Source of the DNA: an uncultured Bdellovibrionales bacterium
Lineage (GTDB): Bacteria; Bdellovibrionota; Bdellovibrionia; Bdellovibrionales; UBA1609
Reading direction: 5' to 3'
DNA length: 6,233 nt
Assembly: GCA_937980625.1 (NCBI GenBank)
Contig: CALJPJ010000089.1
Span: 1-6,233 of the forward strand
Shown here piece after piece: positions 1 through 4,457 of the stretch. A model generated the notes under the pieces. It saw nothing but the letters and a program-made list of their open reading frames with translations. It was not told the origin of the DNA and did no database searches. The translations under genes and the position numbers were made by a program. Numbering within the stretch: the first letter of the stretch is position 1; the number at the start of each line of letters is the position of its first letter.

Positions 1-244
1 ATATGCTCAGTTAATTGATGATTTAACTCATAAAACAATTGTGTCTGCATCGACAGTAGAAAAATCTTTTTCATCCAAAGGTAAAAGTAATAAAGAAGCT
101 GCAGCAATTGTGGGCAAGTTAATTGCCGAAAGAGCACAAGAAAAAAATATAAAGAACGTTGTATTTGATAGAAGTGGTTACCTTTACCATGGCCGTATTA
201 GCGCCATTGCTAATAGTGCCAGAGAAGCTGGACTAAAATTTTAA
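1..244 (+). CDS. rplR: 50S ribosomal protein L18, C-terminal part (5' end outside window)
   Basis: This is the C-terminal part of large-subunit protein L18, which binds 5S rRNA and helps anchor it in the central protuberance of the 50S subunit. The frame is open from the window edge, with the first whole codon at position 2 (YAQLIDD). It carries the family landmarks VSASTVEKSF, the NKEAAAIVGKLIAERA helix, FDRSGYLYHGRI and the terminal AREAGLKF, and stops with TAA at 242-244. A GTG at 41 is an internal valine codon of the conserved V-S-A-S-T segment, not a start. Only about 80 residues of a protein usually near 120 are visible, so the N-terminal rRNA-binding arm lies upstream. It is followed 11 nt later by rpsE, the usual spc-operon order. 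The identity is secure; the gene is partial only because the window cuts it. Confidence 0.96.
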   Translation, partial: YAQLIDDLTHKTIVSASTVEKSFSSKGKSNKEAAAIVGKLIAERAQEKNIKNVVFDRSGYLYHGRISAIANSAREAGLKF

Positions 245-249
245 GGGAG
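245..249 (+). promoter_or_regulatory. Ribosome binding site deciding the rpsE start
   Basis: GGGAG lies directly after the rplR stop codon (TAA 242-244). Its distance to the in-frame ATG at 250 is zero, too short for normal initiation. The distance to the in-frame GTG at 256 is 6 nt, which is standard. It therefore argues for GTG 256 as the rpsE start and for reinitiation by ribosomes finishing rplR. Confidence 0.6.
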
Positions 250-255
250 ATGTCA

Positions 256-723
256 GTGAATAAAGAAACTGTAGAAGCACAAGAGCGTGTTGTAACAATT
301 AACCGAGTAGCTAAAGTTGTTAAAGGTGGACGAAGGTTTTCTTTTTCCGCATTAGTTGTTGCAGGAACTGGTAAAGGTGATGTTGGTTTTGGAACTGGTA
401 AAGCTGGTGAGGTTCCTGAGGCTATTGGTAAAGCTAGCAGAATGGCTAAAAAAACCATGCAAACATATAAATTAAAAGAAAGTCGTACAATTCCACACGA
501 AGTTGTAGGGGAGTTTGGAGCGGCTAAAGTTATATTAATCCCAGCAGCACCTGGTACAGGAGTTATTGCTGGAGGAGCTGTTCGTGCTGTTTTAGAGACT
601 GTAGGTATTAAGGATATTTTAACAAAATGTGTTGGAACAAGAAATCCACACAATGCTGTAAGAGCAACTTTACAAGGTTTAAGTCAGTTAGTTGACTCAA
701 AGCTTTCTAAGATTGAAGCTTAA
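256..723 (+). CDS. rpsE: 30S ribosomal protein S5
   Basis: S5 sits on the solvent side of the 30S subunit near the mRNA entry and helps maintain decoding accuracy. From GTG 256 it is 155 residues. The N-terminal dsRBD-like S5 domain has VNRVAK-like INRVAK and the KGGRRFSF loop (residues about 23-30), then GDVGFGTGKAGEVPEAI. The C-terminal domain has PAAPGTGVIAGGAVRAVLE and the NPHNAVRATLQGL motif. An ATG at 250 is in frame, but the Shine-Dalgarno GGGAG (245-249) abuts it directly, which leaves no spacer. GTG 256 has a 6-nt spacer and is the better start; the difference is two residues. The gene ends in tandem stops, TAA then TAG (721-726). It lies between rplR and rpmD as in most bacteria. 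Identity is certain and the exact start is inferred. Confidence 0.95.
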   Translation: MNKETVEAQERVVTINRVAKVVKGGRRFSFSALVVAGTGKGDVGFGTGKAGEVPEAIGKASRMAKKTMQTYKLKESRTIPHEVVGEFGAAKVILIPAAPGTGVIAGGAVRAVLETVGIKDILTKCVGTRNPHNAVRATLQGLSQLVDSKLSKIEA

Positions 724-737
724 TAGAGGTAATAAAG

Positions 738-926
738 ATGGCAAAGGCATTTAAAATTAAATTAGTTAGAAGCTTGATTGGTAGAAACCAAAAAGTAAAA
801 GACACTGTACGTTGTTTAGGTTTAAGAAAAATAAACCATGAAGTGGTAGTTAAAGATACACCAGCACAACGTGGGGCGATTTTTAAAATTCAACATATGT
901 TAGAAGTTACACCAGTAAACGACTAA
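738..926 (+). CDS. rpmD: 50S ribosomal protein L30
   Basis: L30 is a small 50S protein of the bacterial short type. The 62-residue product has the expected pattern: a first beta strand FKIKLVRSLIG, then CLGLRKINHEVVVKDTPAQRGAIFKIQHMLEV, where the GLRK...DTP..RG segment is the family signature. Length fits the bacterial family (about 60 residues). ATG 738 is preceded by GAGGT (726-730) with a 7-nt spacer. The gene starts 14 nt after rpsE and ends 20 nt before rplO, the canonical rpsE-rpmD-rplO order. Residue C26 is not a metal site as far as I can see, since no partner ligands are nearby. Nothing is unusual about the gene. Confidence 0.96.
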   Translation: MAKAFKIKLVRSLIGRNQKVKDTVRCLGLRKINHEVVVKDTPAQRGAIFKIQHMLEVTPVND

Positions 927-946
927 TTGTATTTCAGGAGAATAAA

Positions 947-1387
947 ATGAGTTTATTAAGTGAATTAAAGCCAAAAGAAGGTTCTACACATAAAAAACGT
1001 AGAATTGGTCGTGGACATAGTTCTGGCTGGGGTAAAACCTCAGGTAAAGGACATAAGGGGCAAAAAGCAAGAGCAGGAGCTCCCATTCGTCGTGGTTTTG
1101 AAGGTGGACAAACTCCACTACAAATTCGTTTACCAAAATTTGGATTTACGAATGGTAAGTTTAAAAAAGTTTATGAGATTGTAAACTTAAATCAACTAGA
1201 GAAGTTTGATGGTGAAGTAAACCCTGAGACACTAAAAGCTGGTGGTGTAACTCATCATACAAAGAGAGTTAAAATATTAGGTAATGGTGAAATTAAAAAA
1301 GCCCTTACTGTTAAAGCACATAAATTTAGCGAAACTGCCAAGAAGGCTATTGAAGCAGCTGGTGGCACCGCAGAGGTGATTAAGTAG
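947..1387 (+). CDS. rplO: 50S ribosomal protein L15
   Basis: L15 is a large-subunit assembly protein that contacts 23S rRNA through a long, extended basic N-terminal arm. The 146-residue product shows the signature Gly/Lys-rich arm GRGHSSGWGKTSGKGHKGQK (residues 21-40), then RRGFEGGQTPLQIRLPKFGF (48-67). The globular C-terminal half ends in KAHKFSETAKKAIEAAGGTAEVI. Length matches the family (about 145). ATG 947 has CAGGAG (935-940) at a 6-nt spacing. The last base of its TAG stop (1387) is the first base of the secY GTG start, and the secY Shine-Dalgarno GAGGTG (1373-1378) lies inside the rplO coding sequence. SecY synthesis is therefore probably coupled to L15 translation. Confidence 0.97.
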   Translation: MSLLSELKPKEGSTHKKRRIGRGHSSGWGKTSGKGHKGQKARAGAPIRRGFEGGQTPLQIRLPKFGFTNGKFKKVYEIVNLNQLEKFDGEVNPETLKAGGVTHHTKRVKILGNGEIKKALTVKAHKFSETAKKAIEAAGGTAEVIK

Positions 1388-2706
1388 TGGCCAATACACC
1401 AAATTTGTCGATTCCAACTGAGTTAAAGCGCCGAATATTTTTTACCCTAGCCATGCTTGCCGTTTACAGAATTGGTGTTGCTGTTCCTACACCTGGTGTA
1501 GACGGAGCAGCCGTAATGCAGTTCTTCCAAGCACAGAGTGGTGGTATTTTTGGATTATTTAATACATTTACAGGGGGAGCACTTGAAAGATTTAGTGTTT
1601 TTGCCTTGGGTATTATGCCGTATATTTCTGCTTCCATTATATTTCAATTGTTACAAGCAGCGATCCCTTATTTTGAGCAACTTAAAAAAGAAGGTGAGTC
1701 TGGGCGAAAAAAAATTACCCAATATACTCGTTATGCCACAGTTCTTTTGTCTGTAGTTCAAGGTTACGCAATGGCAACTTGGCTTGCTAGTTCCAACTCT
1801 GAAGGTCAGCCTTTGGTGACAACGCCTTGGTTTGGTCCGCTTCCGTTTGAATTAGTTACGATCATGACTTTAACTGCAGGGGCATGTTTTATCATGTGGT
1901 TAGGTGAGCAAATCACTGAACGCGGCGTTGGTAATGGTGCCAGTTTAATTATCTTTGCAGGTATAGCAGCGGCAATACCTTCAGGGGCAATGAGTATGTG
2001 GCATATGGTTGCTAAAGGAGATATGAATATCCTTTTAGCTCTAATTGTTATAGCCGGTATGATTTTGTCAGTTGCCGCCATTGTATTTGTTGAAACTGGG
2101 CAAAGAAGAATTCAAGTGCAATACTCACAGCGTGGTAAAGGAAAGGACTCTATGCAGGCTCCGGCTAGTCATTTGCCTTTAAAAATTAACTTTGCTAACG
2201 TTATTCCACCAATCTTTGCTTCCAGTTTACTAATGTTTCCAGCAACTATTGCCCAGTTTACTGATGCCGCATGGGTGCAGCAGTTACAGCAGTCCTTTAC
2301 ACCTACGGGTTCACTTTATAACGTGATATTTACAGGTTTAGTTGTTTTCTTCTGTTTCTTTTATACGGAAATTGTTTTTAACCCAACTGAGGTAGCTGAT
2401 AATCTCAAGAAGTATGGCGGCTTTGTTCCTGGAGTGAGAGCTGGTAAGAGTACTGCAGATTATATTAAGCGTGTTTTAGATCGTTTAACTGTAACAGGTG
2501 CTGTGTATTTAAGTTTAATTTGTATTGTCCCAACTTTACTAGTTCAAGAGTTGAATTTACCATTTTATTTTAGTGGTACAAGTTTACTGATTTTAGTTGG
2601 TGTGGCTTTAGATACAAGCCAGCAAATACAGTCACATATGATTACAGCTAAGTATGATGGTGTGATGAAAGGAATGAAAGTTAGAAGTAGGAGGGTTCAA
2701 TATTGA
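1387..2706 (+). CDS. secY: Protein translocase channel subunit SecY
   Basis: SecY forms the protein-conducting pore of the inner membrane, working with SecE, SecG and the SecA motor. The 439-residue product has about ten hydrophobic helices and the usual length. Visible landmarks are the first helix (about 17-34), the plug/TM2 region GGALERFSVFALGIMPYISA (63-82), the TM4-TM5 link LGEQITERGVGNGASLIIF (172-190), the cytosolic C4 loop VETGQRRIQVQY (235-246) and the C5 loop NPTEVADNLKKYGGFVPGVR (332-351). Arg351 matches the conserved C5 arginine needed for SecA function. Start is GTG 1387, overlapping the rplO stop by one base, with GAGGTG (1373-1378) at 8 nt. The TGA stop at 2704-2706 overlaps the TTG start of adk. 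Placement at the end of the spc cluster is standard. Confidence 0.98.
   Translation: MANTPNLSIPTELKRRIFFTLAMLAVYRIGVAVPTPGVDGAAVMQFFQAQSGGIFGLFNTFTGGALERFSVFALGIMPYISASIIFQLLQAAIPYFEQLKKEGESGRKKITQYTRYATVLLSVVQGYAMATWLASSNSEGQPLVTTPWFGPLPFELVTIMTLTAGACFIMWLGEQITERGVGNGASLIIFAGIAAAIPSGAMSMWHMVAKGDMNILLALIVIAGMILSVAAIVFVETGQRRIQVQYSQRGKGKDSMQAPASHLPLKINFANVIPPIFASSLLMFPATIAQFTDAAWVQQLQQSFTPTGSLYNVIFTGLVVFFCFFYTEIVFNPTEVADNLKKYGGFVPGVRAGKSTADYIKRVLDRLTVTGAVYLSLICIVPTLLVQELNLPFYFSGTSLLILVGVALDTSQQIQSHMITAKYDGVMKGMKVRSRRVQY
2689..2694 (+). promoter_or_regulatory. Ribosome binding site for the TTG start of adk, inside secY
   Basis: AGGAGG is a full-strength Shine-Dalgarno lying within the last codons of secY. 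It is 8 nt before TTG 2703. No ATG or GTG suits the Adk frame here, because the nucleotide-binding loop begins only six residues after this TTG. The strong site probably compensates for the weak TTG codon. Confidence 0.8.
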
Positions 2707-3344
2707 ACATTCTGCTTTTTGGCCCTCCAGGTGCAGGTAAAGGAACCCAGTCCGCTTTATTAGTTGAAAAAAATGGGTTTGCACATATAAGTACTGGAGA
2801 TATTTTGAGGTCTGCAATTAAAAATCAGACCGCTTTAGGCCTAAAGGCAAAAGAGGTAATTGATAAAGGTGAGTTAGTATCAGATGAGATTGTTATTGGG
2901 CTAGTTGATGAAGCCATTACTAACTTAAAAAATAAATCATTTATATTAGACGGGTTTCCAAGAACGGTGATTCAGTCAGAAAGATTAGACGAGATGCTTA
3001 CTAAAATGGATAAAAAAATTGATAAATCTATTTTTTTAGACGTTGAAACTGATTTTTTAATAAAAAGATTATCTGGTAGAAGAGTTTGTAAAAGTTGTGG
3101 GGCAAGTTTCCATATAGAGGCAAACCCAACTCAATCAGAAGGTGTATGTGATAAATGTGGTGGCGAAACTTATCAAAGAGCTGATGATGAAGCTGACTCT
3201 ATTGCTAAAAGATTAGACGTATACGAGAAGTCTACAGCACCACTAAAAGATTATTACCAGGCTCAAGGGAGTCTTGTAAAAATATCTGGCCTTGGCAGCA
3301 TGGATGAAGTTTATGGTCGTATTAATGAGGTATTAAAGGCGTAA
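2703..3344 (+). CDS. adk: Adenylate kinase, long form with zinc-binding lid
   Basis: Adk catalyses ATP + AMP = 2 ADP in the cytoplasm and balances adenine nucleotides. The 213-residue product has the P-loop GPPGAGKGT (7-15), the AMP-binding TGD (31-33) and the DGFPR motif (83-87). A long LID domain starts at GRRVCKSCG and includes QRADDE (158-163). Four cysteines spaced C-X2-C-X16-C-X2-C (129, 132, 149, 152) form the structural zinc site found in many Gram-positive and some deltaproteobacterial-type Adks; E. coli Adk lacks these cysteines. Translation begins at TTG 2703, whose last bases overlap the secY TGA by 4 nt, with AGGAGG (2689-2694) 8 nt upstream. This suggests translational coupling to SecY. 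The secY-adk pairing is widespread, but map and infA, which often follow, are absent here. Confidence 0.97.
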   Translation: MNILLFGPPGAGKGTQSALLVEKNGFAHISTGDILRSAIKNQTALGLKAKEVIDKGELVSDEIVIGLVDEAITNLKNKSFILDGFPRTVIQSERLDEMLTKMDKKIDKSIFLDVETDFLIKRLSGRRVCKSCGASFHIEANPTQSEGVCDKCGGETYQRADDEADSIAKRLDVYEKSTAPLKDYYQAQGSLVKISGLGSMDEVYGRINEVLKA

Positions 3345-3351
3345 TTTCTAG

Positions 3352-3382
3352 TTGAGAATTTATGTTTTTGTGAAAGTAAAAT
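3352..3382 (+). promoter_or_regulatory. Candidate sigma70-type promoter upstream of rpmJ
   Basis: TTGAGA (3352-3357) and TAAAAT (3377-3382) each match the sigma70 consensus at 5 of 6 positions, but the spacer is 19 nt, longer than the ideal 17. It begins just after the adk stop, in the longest intergenic gap of the operon. If used, transcription would start near 3389 and give rpmJ a leader of about 130 nt. Alternatives nearby are TTGTGA (3385-3390) with TATGAA (3408-3413) at 17 nt, and a perfect TATAAT at 3456-3461 that lacks a good -35. AT-rich sequence makes chance matches common. Confidence 0.35.
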
Positions 3383-3394
3383 TATTGTGAAAAA

Positions 3395-3445
3395 AGGCTT
3401 TTTTAGCTATGAAGCCTAGACATTGGCTAGTAGTAATGTTAGCCT
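3395..3445 (+). promoter_or_regulatory. Paired hairpins with alternative pairing in the rpmJ leader
   Basis: AGGCTT (3395-3400) can pair with AAGCCT (3412-3417), and GGCTA (3425-3429) with TAGCC (3440-3444). The segments are mutually cross-complementary: AGCC (3413-3416) can pair with GGCT (3425-3428), and AGGCT (3395-3399) with AGCCT (3441-3445). This allows two exclusive folds, as in attenuators and ribosomal-protein leader switches. Stems are only 4-6 bp and no T-run follows, so it is not an intrinsic terminator. A regulatory role is speculation from sequence alone. Confidence 0.25.
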
Positions 3446-3480
3446 CAGCGATCGCTATAATATTACTGTTTAGATTGTAA
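3409..3480 (+). CDS. Possible 23-residue single-span membrane peptide
   Basis: I do not recognise this ORF. ATG 3409 to TAA 3480 encodes 23 residues. It starts with a basic, aromatic head MKPRHW, continues as an uninterrupted apolar stretch of about 14 residues (LVVMLASAIAIILL, 7-20), and ends in FRL. The layout is what a minimal single-pass inner-membrane peptide with a positive cytoplasmic N-terminus would look like. An in-frame TGA at 3388-3390 limits any upstream extension. Translation signals are weak: the only purine-rich stretch, AAAAGG (3392-3397), is 11 nt from the ATG, and the ORF overlaps possible promoter and hairpin elements. It sits alone in the 177-nt gap between adk and rpmJ. 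It could equally be a chance ORF in a leader, and its function is unknown. Confidence 0.25.
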   Translation: MKPRHWLVVMLASAIAIILLFRL

Positions 3481-3521
3481 ATTTTAATAAGTGATTTTAA
3501 ATACTTACGAGGATTTTAAAG

Positions 3522-3635
3522 ATGAAAGTTAGAGCATCAGTAAAAAAGATGTGCCCAAAGTGCAAAGTTATTAAGCGCAAGGGTGTAATTAGAATAATAT
3601 GTGAAGTAAAAAAACATAAACAGAGACAAGGTTAA
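3522..3635 (+). CDS. rpmJ: 50S ribosomal protein L36
   Basis: L36 is the smallest bacterial 50S protein and stabilises 23S rRNA contacts. The 37-residue product begins MKVRASVKKMCPKCKVIKR and ends KKHKQRQG, an unmistakable match to the family at its normal length. The zinc ligands of the metal-binding (C+) form are all present: C11, C14, C27 and H32, giving C-X2-C-X12-C-X4-H. The cell therefore makes a zinc-dependent L36 from this copy. ATG 3522 is preceded by CGAGGA (3508-3513) with an 8-nt spacer. It is the first gene after the 177-nt gap following adk, and rpsM begins 5 nt after its stop, so it heads the alpha-operon part of the cluster. Confidence 0.97.
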   Translation: MKVRASVKKMCPKCKVIKRKGVIRIICEVKKHKQRQG

Positions 3636-3640
3636 TTAAT

Positions 3641-4015
3641 ATGGCTCGTATTGCAGGTACAGATTTACCAAAAAAGAAAAGATTAGTTATTGCCCTTACC
3701 TATATATTTGGAGTAGGCAACACACGTTCAAAGCAAATTTGTAAAGGTGTTGGGCTTGATGAAAGTATGAGCACAGATCAGTTAACTGATGAACAAGTGG
3801 TTCAGTTAAGAAATTATATTGATGAAAACTTTAAAGTTGAAGGTGACTTGCGTAGAGAAGTTGGTCTTTCAATAAAAAGACTTATGGATTTAGGCTGTTA
3901 TAGGGGGCTTAGGCATAGACGTGGTCTACCGGTTAGGGGGCAGAGTACTCGTCAAAATGCAAGAACTAGAAAGGGTCCTAAAAAGACAGTAGCTAACAAG
4001 AAAAAAGCAGTTTAA
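3641..4015 (+). CDS. rpsM: 30S ribosomal protein S13
   Basis: S13 sits in the head of the 30S subunit, contacts the P-site tRNA and forms bridges to the 50S subunit. The 124-residue product starts MARIAGTDLP and has the helix-turn motif LTYIFGVGNTRSKQIC (19-34). It then carries the near-invariant VEGDLRREVGLSIKRLMDLG (66-85), followed by CYRGLRHRRGLPVRGQ (86-101) and NARTRKGP (106-113). The C-terminal basic tail KKTVANKKKAV is the part that reaches the tRNA. Length is close to the family norm (about 120). ATG 3641 is preceded by AAGGT (3628-3632), which lies over the end of rpmJ, with an 8-nt spacer. Translation ends at tandem stops TAA-TAG (4013-4018). Confidence 0.98.
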   Translation: MARIAGTDLPKKKRLVIALTYIFGVGNTRSKQICKGVGLDESMSTDQLTDEQVVQLRNYIDENFKVEGDLRREVGLSIKRLMDLGCYRGLRHRRGLPVRGQSTRQNARTRKGPKKTVANKKKAV

Positions 4016-4044
4016 TAGTTAATTAAAAATAGGAAAGCAATTTA

Positions 4045-4431
4045 ATGGCTGGAAAGAAAACGACAAAAAAAAGAAATAAAAGAGTAGTTCCAAGTGGAAG
4101 ATGTTATATAAACGCAGGTTTTGGTAACACAATTGTTACAATCACTGACGGAACAGGTGGAGCTATTTGTTGGTCTACTGCAGGTATGTTAGGCTTTAAA
4201 GGTAGTAGGAAAGGAACTCCATTTGCTGCGCAAATGGCTGCTGAAGATGCTGCTAAAAAGGCTATTGATATGGGATTTAAATCTTGTGAATTATTTTTAA
4301 GTGGCCCAGGAGCTGGGCGTGAACCAGCAGTTAGAGCTATTGCTAATGCTGGAATTAGAATAACATCACTAAAAGATGTAACCCCTGTTCCACACAACGG
4401 TTGCAGACCACCAAAGAGAAGACGTATTTAA
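4045..4431 (+). CDS. rpsK: 30S ribosomal protein S11
   Basis: S11 lies on the 30S platform near the mRNA exit, next to the Shine-Dalgarno helix. The 128-residue product has a basic N-terminus and the core NTIVTITDGTGGAICWSTAG (28-47). It continues with FKGSRKGTPFAAQMAAEDAA (51-70), SGPGAGRE (86-93) and the hallmark C-terminal VTPVPHNGCRPPKRRR (112-127). The Asn118-Gly119 pair corresponds to the position that becomes isoaspartate in E. coli S11. Some core residues depart from the pattern I remember: FGNT where FNNT is usual, and GTGG where the second position of a GN pair is expected. ATG 4045 follows AGGAAA (4031-4036) at about 10 nt from AGGA. The gene downstream is rpoA, not rpsD. Confidence 0.97.
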   Translation: MAGKKTTKKRNKRVVPSGRCYINAGFGNTIVTITDGTGGAICWSTAGMLGFKGSRKGTPFAAQMAAEDAAKKAIDMGFKSCELFLSGPGAGREPAVRAIANAGIRITSLKDVTPVPHNGCRPPKRRRI

Positions 4432-4457
4432 TTTTATTTTAATTTTTAGGAGCATAT

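Noticed and set aside
41..244. A separate 67-residue gene starting at GTG 41
   Set aside because: The frame is open upstream to the window edge and encodes recognisable L18 sequence (YAQLIDD before it). The GTG is an internal valine of the conserved V-S-A-S-T segment.
210..653. 147-codon minus-strand ORF across rpsE
   Set aside because: It lies entirely opposite well-supported rplR and rpsE coding sequence, its product looks like no family, and it has no usable ribosome binding site. It is a shadow of the real gene.
1538..2081. ORFs in other frames inside secY (+ strand 1538-1756, - strand 1806-2081)
   Set aside because: They overlap the unmistakable SecY reading frame and have no recognisable features.
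3390..3404. Possible intrinsic terminator for adk (six A, GGC, six T)
   Set aside because: The stem would be six A-T pairs with a three-base loop and no GC pairs, too weak to terminate transcription.
3369..3420. Other tiny ORFs in the rpmJ leader starting at GTG codons
   Set aside because: They are only 6 to 10 codons long, with no ribosome binding site and no distinctive composition.
4104..4397. 97-codon minus-strand ORF opposite rpsK
   Set aside because: It is a mirror of S11 coding sequence, with low-complexity Ala/Pro content typical of antisense shadows.
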